A stretch of DNA of 64,000 nt from Anarhynchus alexandrinus (taxonomy: Eukaryota > Chordata > Aves > Charadriiformes > Charadriidae): assembly GCA_008711295.1 (NCBI GenBank), contig VUYV01000061.1, positions 4,143,098 to 4,207,097 of the forward strand. The letters run 5' to 3'. The stretch's first letter is position 1, and every line of letters starts with the position of its first letter. The notes beneath the pieces were generated by a model. It saw nothing but the letters and a program-made list of their open reading frames with translations, made no database searches and had not been told where the DNA came from. Below, piece after piece: positions 27,788-39,779 of this stretch. The position numbers were made by a program, and so were the translations under genes.

Positions 27788-28909
27788 ATTCAAACAGTAA
27801 TGAAGAATACGACATTTAGCAACTTCTGACTTGCGACATGCGAGAAGAATTTACTGTACTTTACGCCCTGTAAGTTACTTCTGAATCTCAGAAGATCGCG
27901 TAATGGAAGATGTGCTTAGCAAGCTGAACACAATTCATGTATGTAAGAGTGATAGCATCTGTAAAAATAAAAGGCTTCTTCACAAGAGATTTGACATTGA
28001 CAAACTTAACCTAAAACTAATATGTCCCTCACTAACTGACCAAAACTATTTTTCTAAGAGTGAGAGAAGTTTGAGGACAGCACATTTTAAGTAGAAGGCA
28101 AAACAGAAAATGGCAGGTGCATTTTGGGTGAAGAATATTATAGATGGATACATAAAGCCTTCATCAATGCTTCTAATAAAATCACAGGTTATTAAAACTA
28201 AATGTATTTTAATTTGTTATTTCATCTTTGCTAATCTTTAATAATATTCCTCATTTGGAAAATATTTTAGTTTTCTCAGTTTACCAATCCTCTTTCACTA
28301 CATTGTGATGTTTGATCTGGGAGCGCTTCAAAATTTTTTCAATGGCTTTCCACCGGAGGATTTTCTAAATTAAATAATCGCAATTGTCAGTGCTTCCTAA
28401 CTGCTGAATTTGTCTCTTCTCGAGAGACAACTAGATTTGCCTCTGGGTTGTACTGGAGAAGACAAGCTACTTGTTAAAGATTTGAAAGACGCAACAAAAC
28501 CTGCTTGCAGAGCAGTCTGCTCCAAAGGGGCCAGCCAGCAACAATGCGCTCTGAAATGGAAGTTTAAAATTCAGCCGGCTCTGTGTGTCATAGCGTCAGC
28601 GAGTTCCGAGTTCATCAGCAGGTCTGGTCTGGGTAGGTCAGAGAGTTGCTGATGACTGTCACATCGTACTCTCAGGTTTCTGTAGCCCAGAGTAAACTCC
28701 TGTACGTGTTACTTTGTAAGAGGAGGATCCTAGCTTGTACTGATCCATAAGACCTAAGTGAATCATACTAGTAATAGACTGTGCTGTGTTTAAGGATCCA
28801 CATTAGACTATGAAGTCATTGTAAACTTGTCCGGGAGCTGATGAGGGGTTTTATACACTACTCACATATAGATCCGGCGAGCACATAGGCAGCTGCATAT
28901 TCTGCCATG

Positions 28910-28933
28910 TTAACATGGCAGAACTGTTTAATA
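28910..28933. repeat. Perfect 24-bp palindrome
   Basis: Two 12-base arms (TTCTGCCATGTT and its exact reverse complement) meet with no spacer, centred on GTTAAC. The flanks are not palindromic. It could be a dimeric protein-binding site, a cruciform-forming site or a transposon remnant; the sequence alone does not decide. Confidence 0.9.
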
Positions 28934-31612
28934 AACGTTCATTCTTAAACAAACACTAAGCATTTCTAACCTGTGACTTCTGTCACTTTTTTGCAGTGTT
29001 GTTTTGGCTTTTGAGCCAAATGTTTAAGGTTAGCTAAAGTAACTTCTGGGAACATCAAAAAGAAACACAAATAGGGCAGGGTTCTTTTTTTTTTTTTTTT
29101 CCCTAAAATTATGTCTTTGTACTTCAGTAGTCCTGAAAGGAATCATAAACAGCTGAAACAAAAATGTTTACATCCAAGATACATTATGTGGTTATAGCAA
29201 AATAACTTGTATATCTAACCATGAGAAAACACATCATTTAAATACAATGTTTGGATTTTTACAGGATTCTGCTTCATCCGATACCTATTCTTAGAAAAGA
29301 CATTTAGAGAAGAAATGGATTTATATACATGTGTGGGTATATATATAGTTTTGAAAGGAAATAGGCTAAGTTTCTTAACTATGATGAAACAGCTGCCATT
29401 TTTGTTGCAGCAATTCAAATCACTACATTTACTGAGAAAAATCCCTGTTGTGTTTAGGATTGCCCCTGTAACAACTCTCAGTCCTTTCCCACTTGTTTTA
29501 GTGAGTTCCAAAGGAATGCTGCCGAGGCTTCCTAACGATTGTACAGTTCTTCAGATATATTGACACTAGAAGTACTTTACGAATGCAGAAATACTGATAC
29601 TATACATTGGCGATGTACATCCACTGAAAATGCTCTGCCTTCTAGCAAGACAGTTCCACAAGTTACACAGTCCTACAAATGGAATAAGCCATCCTGGTAA
29701 AAGTCAACGTAACTGCATGTAGATGCAGTGTCTTATAAGCATCTTTAAGGGATCACGCACCATGCTGACGTGGTCGTGTTAGAAGAAATCTCTCTTAGGT
29801 TTAGCTACAGAGAACACTGAAATAGGTTCTTACTAGTATTTTTAACTGACAGATGCAGGTTAGGAAGACATCTCCAAGGTCAAAAAATACATTTGTAAGA
29901 ACATTTACTCTTGCTTAAGACATTAGAAGTCATAGCTTCTTAATGATTTGGGCAGAATGCTTATGAGAGGATGCTGCTAAGACTGGGATTCTTTTCATGA
30001 AAAAGGAAGAAGAAAGGAAGGGGCTAGAATTAAAGACTTAAGTACCCCTCTGTATTGCTATTGCTTCGAAGAGAAAAACAAGGTCCTTCCTCATTTTGTT
30101 AGCAATTATCCATTATATTTGTATCTTATTGAATCTAGTTGTGGGTAATTTATGTATAAAATTTATGTAAAAATACGTATGTTTTTATCCAAAATCTTTC
30201 AGGGCATACATCCATTTTTTCCCCTGTGCATTTCACTCCCAGTAACATTACCTCCAGCAACCAAGGGCCCTGCATCTAAATAGATCCACAAGGACCTCTG
30301 TGGAATTCATGACAGAACTTGAGGTCAACACAGACATTAGCTATTACTACATTCTTTTGTCTAAGCACTAATATCAGCCTTAATCCAGCATTAACAAATC
30401 TTAAAAGGCCTTACTCTAGTGTGAGAGACTTCTTTTTTTCCCCAGAAGAAGGGAATATTTAAAGATTTGTGGAACCATTGAGCTAAGGACATGAATGCAG
30501 TTGAGAAGAATTACACTGAAAAGTAATGTGAAAAGGAAAAGCAAGAAAGTGCATGCAGCAGACTGAGAAAGGGACCAGATTGCAGAGGAATATGTACTGG
30601 AGAGTAGGCAGAGAGAGAAAAAATAAGACGTGTAAATTGGGAATGTGAAATAAGGAATAGCAAAGCAGCTGCTATCAAAAATAAATTGTACTGCGACCAA
30701 AATCAGTTAAATACAATTAAGCATGGATAAAAATATTTAGTCTCTTCTAGCACTATTTTTCTGTGTAAGGAATTGCTGGAGCACCAAGAATGATACATAC
30801 TTAATGAAAATAGGTGAACAATAAGACCTGCTTTGTAAAGTTCATGGACCTTATATAATGATGAAAATTAGCAACCAAGAACTGGCTTTTCAGTGTTCAA
30901 AACCAGACATGGTGTAATTTCCAAAAAGACTTGATATGGCACACTGTCTAGTAAGCAGGCTTTAAATACTCCAATCCTAATCTTGCAAAAGACAGGCCAA
31001 ACAAAAAGCAAATAGGATGAAGTTTCTGAGTTCTGCTCAATGGAGAAGTCAGGTCCTTGTGGTCAGTGCTGAATAGTGCAGGGTTCCTGGAGACTGCAAG
31101 TTCATTTTAGTGCCACGGAATAAGGAAATCCTAGTTCAAGTGTTATGAATGGCAGCAAGGGTAGGTCATGGCTTTGATTCATATTAGTACTGCAACTTAC
31201 TAAGACACAAAGTAGAGATCTTGGTGAGCAGATCTGAGGCCCAGTGCTGCAACGGTCTGGATTTCACGTATGGTGTATCCTTGAGATGACTGTGAAAGAG
31301 GTGGACCAACTCCTACTCTCATACCTGTAGACTTGTGTTGTTTCCTGCGCAGTGGATAAGGCAATTGGGCCTCTGTGCTGAGTGATTTACATTCACTGAA
31401 CCATCAGAATACCCATCCAAAATTACTAAATTGCAGCCATGCAATGGCTTAGACATGATGCAAAGGTGGCAGCAGAAATCAGCTGTGATTTCTCGGGGAA
31501 AGCTGGGCCACCCCAATCAGCTGGAGGCAAAGCTGATGATGGATCTGCACCCTTCAGCACGGAGTGATACCTTACCAAAATAAGTTCTGCACAGTTTTTG
31601 TGTACAGTCTAC

Positions 31613-31640
31613 ACACACACACACACAAAAAAAAAAAAAG
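31613..31640. repeat. CA microsatellite followed by an A run
   Basis: A short (CA)n tract runs directly into a run of A residues. It is a simple repeat in intergenic DNA. Confidence 0.9.
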
Positions 31641-33380
31641 GTTTACAAGATCCAGTTTTTAGCAAATGATGTATCACGTGGATAAGCAGGGCTTAGGGTA
31701 GCCTCTTGTTCACAGAAGTCATCTCAGTCATCGGTGGTTTTCTCCTGATCGTTTTACTTTAAAAGAGTGTAGAATATTCCTATGTTCAGTCATACTTGTT
31801 CAACTTGTCAAAACAATATTTTCTTGAAAAATGAAGCAAAAGTAGTTTTCTTCATAGATAATAACTCTAAGGCATAGTATCTCTCAGTGCAAGTCCATCA
31901 AAGTCAGTGTATTTCTGCTCCATTGTAATTATTCTCCACTCTTAACAGCAATACTATAAGATAGTCCTGACCAATTCAATCAGTTATTACAGTGTTTTGA
32001 GAAGAAAACAGGTACAGCTAATTAAGATTACATTTTTTAAATTGATATACTGCCATCTAGTGCTTACTGAATGCACAACTGTACAGAGAAATTCTATTAA
32101 TTTCAGTAGTTCTTGGTTATCTATGATTGGCCTATAGCAAAAGAATAGGTAAATTCACCAAAATGCACGTAGTCATGCATATAGACAGCTTACCTAAGAA
32201 CAGTAATTGGGAGCAATTTACACTGTGAAGAGTGACACAGTACGCTGAAAGAATCAATCTGAATATATATTGTTTCATATGCATATGAATAAGACTGGAG
32301 GATCAGTATTTGCAGAGTCTACAGCACTTGAGGGGGCACTCAGCAAAAATGAAAAATAGTGTAGATTGGGAAAGAGCAAGTGGGATATAGTTCATACATT
32401 CTACAAATTCTTTTGTTGTACAAAAAGGCAATGAAACAAAAGACATTAAAATATTAAAAGATTATATTCGGGGAGTCATAACAATAGCAATCACATAGGT
32501 GTAGTTACTGCATATAATTTTGCACAGATTGTTCATAGAAACTGAGTAGCATATCATGCTGATATTCAAGAAATTTAGTAAATACTTGTTTGGATTTTTT
32601 TTTTTTTTGTAAGGAAAACTAGAAGGTATTGCAAACTCATTGTAAAGATTGAGAAAAGAGCTCAGGATCAGTACGCTTAGCTATGCAGAATGTCTAGTAA
32701 AATTGGACTCCTATTAAATTAAAAAAAAAATGAAGGGGAAATTTAAGTCAAAGATAAAAGTGTGAAAAGGTTTAGTCCAGTAATTCTGGTGCAAGCAGAT
32801 GCTCATACAATAAGTAGTTTATTATGGTGTTACTGGAGTACAACGTCTATTCAAAAGAAGGACATTGTAATCTGGAATAATATACCAGGGAAAAAACAGG
32901 TATCCTCAGAATCTAAAATATTCAAAAGACTACCTTGTCAGAATGCTAATACTTTACAGCGTAAAAAGTTAGTTTATGCAAGCTAGTTCTTGACGTGTTC
33001 GTTTTATGCTTTTCAGGCAATACTTAGAAAATGGAAAAAGAACTGGGAGGGGGGGGAGGGATCACCTCATTTTTTCTTGAAATATCATCATCTGTCTTTA
33101 TTTTGATTTTATCAGTAGTTTTCTTGAGGCAAATTACCTCACACATTCCTCTTTTTCAATGAAAATCACCCTAGATGGTATATAATCTGTGAGAAACACG
33201 CTCACTGTATTAATTTTAGTCCGGGGCAAATTCGGTGGAGCAAAGAATATTTATTACAGCGCTGGGAGTTACACAGGGGATTTCTCCTCCTGTGGCTCAT
33301 TTTCTCTTTACAAATGCTTGTTTTTATTTTGTATTCCTTATACCTATTCATGTTTCTTCTTGGAACATAGTTTGCATAAT

Positions 33381-33500
33381 CAATGAGTTTTCAGAACACA
33401 ACCCACCCCCAAATACATACTCAATGAGTTCTTAGAATGCAGCCTACCCCTAAATACATACTCAATGATTTCTTGGAATGTAACCCACCCCAAACATGCC
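33381..33500. repeat. 41-bp direct repeats in the LTR, three copies
   Basis: The copies start at 33381, 33422 and 33463 and share caatgagtt...aaatacatact; the third is degenerate at its end. They lie in the U3 part of the LTR, where enhancer repeats are often found. Confidence 0.88.
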
Positions 33501-33728
33501 CCCTCCCTTCTAGCGGCGCAGGCGCTGTGCTTCCTCAGGGGTCTTCTTGGTAGTCGTTGGAGGGAGGCTTGAAGTCTTTATCACCATGTCCTTCTTGTGG
33601 CTTCTTTATTCCTTACACTTCTGTGGTTATCTTTGCTAGCTACACTACCCTTTGTTTTGCAAGGGTTTGCTACTTTCAACTGTTGCTTTCGTCTGATATC
33701 CTATCTAGCACTATCCCTTTTCCAAAGG

Positions 33729-33792
33729 CATAGCAAGCACACACCCATCTTAGCTGAAGCCATAGCAAGCACCCATTCATTTTAGCTGAAGC
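33729..33792. repeat. 32-bp direct repeat in the LTR, two copies
   Basis: Two adjacent copies share catagcaagcac and tagctgaagc, starting at 33729 and 33761. They sit near the 5' end of the LTR on its own strand. Confidence 0.88.
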
Positions 33793-33826
33793 AAAATTCT
33801 TTTGTTAAATTACTTATTACATAATC

Positions 33827-36800
33827 TAAACCCAAATACTTTCAGAAACAGCTCTGCTTTTCCCTTTATATACTTCAAGTAAATGTTTGTCATATTGTGA
33901 TGGCTTTATAATACAATATAAACAGAAATGTGATTTTGAAAAATCAGAAGTGATAAAACCCATAGTTAAAAATCACTGCAGAGGGAAAACTTTCCACTCT
34001 GCAAATCAGGCATTTGCTTAAGCCCTAAGCCATTTAAAACTCTAAAACTCATCTTTAGCGCAGAGTAAGAAAGATACATTATGATACTCTGTTTCAAAGT
34101 TTTATTTATGCTTCTGGTGGATATTTCTAAAAATAAATATGAAATCAAGAGTTGCATCCCTTCCTTAACCTCAATGTATTTGCTTCTGAATATAGCTGGA
34201 AATTTAGTAGAATTAAAGAAGCTAGAGCGCCCATTCTCTTGTTCACAATTCTTCCATTCACTGTTCCGTTACGTCCTCCGTCTCAGCTGCATTAAGCTGT
34301 CCAAATTCTCTCTCTATTAACTGTTACCTACCTATTTTCATCAGCCCTATTTCTGGACTTCATTGTGGACACAGAGAACGTTTTGCTAAATGATTTGTAC
34401 CAATGGATTAGCTGAATTAACCAATGGCCACACTAAGCCTCCAGCATTCAAATTTGTATATTAATTGGTGAAAAACTGAAAGAGTTTTTATTAATACCAG
34501 TGTTATGGTCTTCTCTTTTCAATAGCTTGCATTTAAAGGCCACAGAATTCTTAATGGGCATTTTATTTATGAAACCAAAGCTTCATAGCAAGTGGCAGTT
34601 TTTGATTCCATGATTACTATGTATAAACAGCCCCGTGCTGTTCACCACAAAAAGCTTACACTTGCATGATGTGAAAATCTGAAACTGTATATGGAGAGAA
34701 CAGTTCCTTTATTTTAAACGTGTTCAGCAGTGAACTGTTTTTTAATCTCCATAGGATTTTTAAAACTTACAGAAGCTTGAAATAAAACAAGTACCCGTGA
34801 AGTGTCTGTAATTTGAGGCTAAAATACAGATTGCACTTACTGCAGTATGACTGTCCAGACTATTACAACCAATTCATGCAAATAAAATTGTCTTTACTGT
34901 TATTTTTACCTTTTCACTTCACATTTATATTTTTAGTCATGCTGGGATCTGTCACAACCCCATATTCTCAGAGCAAAAACCATATTCTTTACATAAAGCT
35001 GAATACACTTTAAGTACTAATTGTACCTGCAATATGAATAAGAAACTGTAATAATAATTACACCTTATAGTTGAATGTGAAAAGGGTTGTGAGCTCAATC
35101 CTGTTTCCATTCATGCCAAATTTTAAATAAAGCTGAGAGGAAGAAAAATAGGTATTAGACCTCTTTGTGAGGATACAATTGTGAAAGTTAGCCCCAAATA
35201 TTGTAATTATTACAGATATGGAAAAGGTTATGGGTAAGGAGAGGATTTAATCCTGGGTATCTAATCTATGCTAGCTTTCCTTAAGGGCAGCTGGTAAATA
35301 AGGACATCATAGCATCGCATTGTTGGACCATACCACATCTTTTTACCTTACCCTTATCAGATACTTTCATCATTACTGATGGAGTCACAGAGGAAGTAAT
35401 TTAAGAACAGGCCATAACTTAATCTGTTTTAGACTCCCCAGCTCTGGATCAGCCCTCAGGAGAAGACTTTCAAGTCACGTGCACTACAATGACAATGTCT
35501 GCAAAATTTGCCAGAAGATGGAACAGGGATTGAGCAGAGGAGAATCTTCCTTCATTAAAACCTTACCTTGCTTACATCATTAAAACCTCTCACTATAAAA
35601 ATTACATGTGAATGTAGTAATTAAAACAATATATCAAAACCAAAACACAGATTGGGTGATCTACTAAAAACAAGAGTAGACTACTACTATAAAGATTAAA
35701 TACTTATTTTAGGTAAAACAGTTGAAATTGAGAGTCATGTATTTCTAAAAAATGCTAACTGGTGTTGTGAACAGTAAATATTTATGCTCCTCAAATATTT
35801 AAACTTGTAATTTTTCCCCAACTAGGCTCTTCAGTAACCTGTTGAGAACACTTTATTTTCCATTCAGTAGAAACAATACTTACAATTATATATAAAATTA
35901 TACATATTCAAATGAGTGCTGGTAAATGTAAACTTCCTGGGACTTTAGAATTCTAAAATCATACTTAGAAGAATTTAGTTATTTGATTTTATCTCAAACA
36001 CTTGTCGAATGGCGTGTATCGTGCACACTGCATATACGTATGAAAGCCATTGAATAGATGTGTTTTGTAAATATATATTAGACCAAATTTCTAAATCTCT
36101 GAACTGAGATTGTTAGAAAATTATCTCTGAACAAGCACAGAGAAATGACAACTACTTAGCAGCAATTGTATTCACTTTTTAAATAGTATGCTGCTGATAT
36201 AATGTAGATGAAGTATGTGTTTCTCACCTGACTGTATTGGATATCTGAAGAAACAGGCTAAAAACAAGATTATAGCTAGCCTATAGTATTTTATGGAGAC
36301 TGGCAACAGGAGGGGGAGTGCTGCCGCAATTGAAATTATTACACTAATAAAAAATGTAGTTGCTTGAGCTTGGGTATCCAAGTGATGAATCAAATCCCTG
36401 ATTTTAGACTTCTTGGTTCCTAACTCTTTGAACAACTGTTCTAAATCACTTCATTTTTTAAATTATATCTCTCTCACCCCTACTGTTTCCCCTCAAATAT
36501 CATCCTTGCCAAGTTCAGAATCCAAAACCCCCACATTAAAGGACAAATACATGTGTGCATTCATAAGCATGTGTGTAAGCAAGCAAACAAAATGTGGCAA
36601 AACAAGAGAAATAAATATGCAGTTCAGCATTTGATTTGGTCATAAATAAAAGCAATAGCAGTTAAGCAACACAAGATGACATGTGACTTTTTTATAAAAT
36701 ACTTAAGTGTTTTGTTATTTCTTAAACAAGTTTAATGCTATTTTATTTTTTTAGAACAAGAAACTGCTGTGAAGTATTTTAAAATTAATATAGATTTATT

Positions 36801-38540
36801 TACACAAAAAAAATATATTCTAGCCATTGTCACTAACTGGCACTGTTACTAGTTTCTTGGCTGTGTGACTTGGTACAATACACTGCACACTCGCATTTCT
36901 GGTTATTCCAGAACAGAGGTGTTAACCAGAACACAGGCATTGTTTCTCCTTGCAATACAAACAAAAGGTACAGACTTCATGCTTTTCAAGCTGAGCAAAA
37001 GCTCCAACAAAGGCACTACGCAGGTAAGTTGTACAGTTATACAAAGAAATGGGAAGTTCTGGCAGTCCCACAGCATCCTCATAAAAATTGCACAATCAAG
37101 TTTCAGGCTGATTTATTGACCCACCCTTATCTTTGACGTTTATTAGATCTGTGTAGATGTAGACTACACCTGCCAAGCTAACTACTTGGCAAGGCACAAC
37201 ACCTTACAAAAGTAACGCCGATTACTTGAACAGCAACCGGTGAATTGTGGCCTCACTTCACTGTCACAGAAAAACTTTGTCCTCTGGCTGCTGATCAGTA
37301 GGATTTGTGTTCTTGTGAGGGAGGAAAAAAGGGGAAGCACAGTAAGGAAGAGGAAAGCAGAACATTTGGGCGAAGAAAGTGGAACTGAGGAGGCTCTTAT
37401 CACAGGAGCTGGACTTAATCTTACTGAAACCAGCAAGTTGCCCATGTTGTTAAATATGTGTATCTATATAAAACAAGAACAAATGAATGGTAGTTATGAA
37501 AGTAAATGCTCTTAGTGGGAGGTTTCAGTTGGGTATTTTCTACAAAAAGATACCCAAGAGAAGTCACAGAAACGGACACAAAAAACTCGTGACGGCCTGA
37601 AGAAGACCATACCTCAAAAGCAGCTTTTCCCCTTTGGCACTTCTGCACTCTTTCAAGAGAGGCAGAGCCACAGCAGCTGTTCAGGGTGACAGCCCTGGCT
37701 TCTCGTAAAATAGTACATGAAGAACAATTCCAACTTGGAGACAATACCGTCTTGTTACCTTTCAGGCCCCTGGTACAGCTTTGATCCTCTTCAGTGTCCT
37801 CATCAACATCAGCTCAAAGCTCAGGGATGGTCTCATAAAGCAAACAGAAGGTTAAGAAAGATTCGCAGACAAACGGAGCACATGGCAGATAATAAATATG
37901 CTGCTTTGTAAATTCAGACGATGCACACGCTTGAACAGTGTCATTCTGATCGCTCCCGTTTCAGAAAGGCTAGAGCTGAAAAAGGTCAGGTAAGCTAACA
38001 AAGACTACCAAAGAATAACTAAGGTGGTCAAGGAGTATTTGGCATACAAAAGGGTCTCAAGGAGCAGTAAGACAGAGATCTGTAACATGAGTAGCATGGA
38101 CACCGTAAGTGCCCAGAGTCTCTCTCAAGAACAAAGAGTTATGAAATGAATTTGGCAGTGGGCAGGTTTTAAAGAAAACGTGTTTCTTCACAGAATACAC
38201 AACCGTGCCAGAAATATCTTTGATGACTTATTACGTGCCTTGTGCATGCTGAAACTCCCCATGGTCGGAAGGGGCAACGGGACGCATTAATGGAGAAGTG
38301 ATCCACCAGAAATTAATTAAGCGCACAGACTCTGTCCCTTCCTCAAGAAGTGCCCGTGAGACACACTGCTGCCAATGAGAAGCCACTGGAAGCATCGCTG
38401 CGCTGCCGCTATCCCCACGCTTCTTCCCCAGGCACCTGCTACTCTTTACCCTCACTTCCCTTCCCCTCCCCGCCGTGCCCCCTGAGCCCCCTGCCTGGCA
38501 GGGACACCAGCCCTGGGCCTGCACTTGACTAGCCACCCTC
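33827..38540. other. Intergenic DNA, right part
   Basis: This AT-rich stretch grades into the TMEM192 island after about 38.2 kb. Open frames near 37.2-37.9 kb overlap on both strands and show no known domain. I recognised no repeats. Confidence 0.75.
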
Positions 38541-38565
38541 CTTTTTAAATTCAGTGGCGGGCTAC

Positions 38566-38572
38566 TGAGTCA
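38566..38572. promoter_or_regulatory. TGAGTCA (AP-1-like) site near the TMEM192 island
   Basis: This is an exact TGAGTCA at the outer edge of the island, about 150 bases from the gap. The KLHL2 island has the same heptamer in a similar place. Sequence match only. Confidence 0.3.
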
Positions 38573-38721
38573 ACGGGACCCAGCCTCGCCAAGGGACAGC
38601 GCGGCACCCCCGCGGGGGGGCACAGGTTCGGGCCCCGTCGGCTGACCTGCAGGGCCCGCTCCGGGAGGTGGGAAGTCGTCCTCCTCCTCCCCTGGGCAAG
38701 AAACGCGGGCCGGGCCGGGCC

Positions 38722-38891
38722 NNNNNNNNNNNNNNNNNNNNNNNNNNNNNNNNNNNNNNNNNNNNNNNNNNNNNNNNNNNNNNNNNNNNNNNNNNNNNNN
38801 NNNNNNNNNNNNNNNNNNNNNNNNNNNNNNNNNNNNNNNNNNNNNNNNNNNNNNNNNNNNNNNNNNNNNNNNNNNNNNNNNNNNNNNNNNN
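38722..38891. other. Assembly gap (170 N) in the TMEM192 CpG island
   Basis: Three perfect GGGCC units (38707-38721) end exactly at the left edge of the gap. The right edge is also GC-rich. Confidence 0.95.
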
Positions 38892-39339
38892 GGGCAGGCC
38901 GGCCGCTGGCCGAGCACGGCGGGCGCTGCTGGGGCGGGCGGGTGGGTGCCGCGCTTTCCGTTCCGTCTCTTCCTTCCCCTTCGCTCTGTTTTCTATATGA
39001 GGCGCTGGAGGCTTCTCCTCCTCTTTTCTTCTTCCGGGGGGAGCCGCCGGCCGAGGCCTCTGGTAAATGGCCGTTTCGGAAGTACAGAGGCCGCCCGGGC
39101 CGCCCCCCGCGCTGCCGGCGGGCGGGGGCCGCTGCCGCGCTTGAAATACCCTTCACCCTCCTCCTCCCCCCCAGTAACCGGGAGATGGGCTTGTTTTTAA
39201 TCGAGGTTGTTAATTTAATCGAGGCTGCTCGTGTAGCTTGTTCAGTTCTTCTGGGTTATTTTTTTTCCCCCTCAAAGAGATCCCGTGAGTGTCATCTCCG
39301 GTTTGCGCGCTGCCGTGACCGCGGCGTTTTGCTGTTGAT

Positions 39340-39779
39340 GCCACGAAGATGATGAGAGGGCTGCGGCATCTCTGCTGTGAGGAGAGGCTGAGAGGGTTGG
39401 GGCTGTTCAGCCTGGAGAAGAGAAGGCTGCGGGGAGATCTTATTGCGGCCTTCCAGTACCTAAAGGGGGCCTACGGGAGAGCTGGGGAAGGACTTTTTAC
39501 TAGGGCATGTAGTGACAGGACAAGGGGGAATGGCTTCAAACTGGAAGAGGGCAGGTTTAGATTGAACATCAGGAAGAAGTTTTTCACTTTGAGGGTGGTG
39601 AGGCACTGGAACAGGTTGCCCAGAGAGGTTGTTGAGGCCCCATCCCTGGAGGTGTTTAAGGCCAGGCTGGATGTGGCCTTGGGCAACCTGGTCTAGTGGG
39701 AGATGTCCCTGCCCATGGCAGGGGGGTTGGAACTAGATGATCTCCAAGGTCCCATCCATCCTAAACAATTCTATGATTT
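39340..39779 (+). mobile_element. CR1 LINE 3' end with an open C-terminal reverse-transcriptase frame
   Basis: This is an avian CR1 copy running from gatgccacgaagatg to the terminal aattctatgattt. An uninterrupted frame at 39349-39696 encodes the ORF2 C-terminus ([20 protein letters not shown], then [19 protein letters not shown], ending GNLV). The lack of stops suggests a fairly young copy. It lies at the edge of the TMEM192 island, in intron 1 or just 3' of exon 1. Confidence 0.95.

Larger units (their letters stand above)
27788..33187. other. Intergenic DNA between the divergent genes, left part
   Basis: This is AT-rich DNA without recognisable exons. It contains a perfect 24-bp palindrome (28910-28933) and a CA microsatellite (31613-31627). 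Open frames here are short and lack known domains. Confidence 0.8.
33188..33821 (-). mobile_element. Solo LTR of an endogenous retrovirus
   Basis: This 634-bp element begins TG and ends CA and is bounded by an exact 5-bp direct repeat, TAATC, at 33183-33187 and 33822-33826. Read on the minus strand it runs from TGTAATAAGTAATTTAAC to GTTTCTCACA. It has a poly(A) signal (TTTATT on plus, 33250-33255) about 60 bases from its 3' end, as an R-U5 would. The U3 part carries two sets of direct repeats (periods 32 and 41). No gag, pol or env reading frame is next to it, so it is a solo LTR left by recombination. The family was not assigned; a 5-bp duplication fits several avian ERV groups. Confidence 0.85.
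38541..39339 (+). promoter_or_regulatory. TMEM192: CpG island, probable TMEM192 promoter and exon 1 region
   Basis: This is a GC- and CpG-dense block about 3 kb upstream of TMEM192 exon 2, interrupted by a 170-base gap. Exon 1 of TMEM192 (only about nine codons in human) should lie here. A possible short exon, ATG at 38997 to a donor at 39063-39064, would join exon 2 in frame but resembles no known TMEM192 start. The true exon may be in the gap. Confidence 0.75.

Noticed and set aside
38997..39062. ATG to a GT donor giving MRRWRLLLLFSSSGG..., in phase with TMEM192 exon 2
   Set aside because: The peptide resembles a signal sequence, unlike the cytosolic acidic start of TMEM192. The in-phase join can be chance, and the real exon may be in the gap. 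Kept only as a note.
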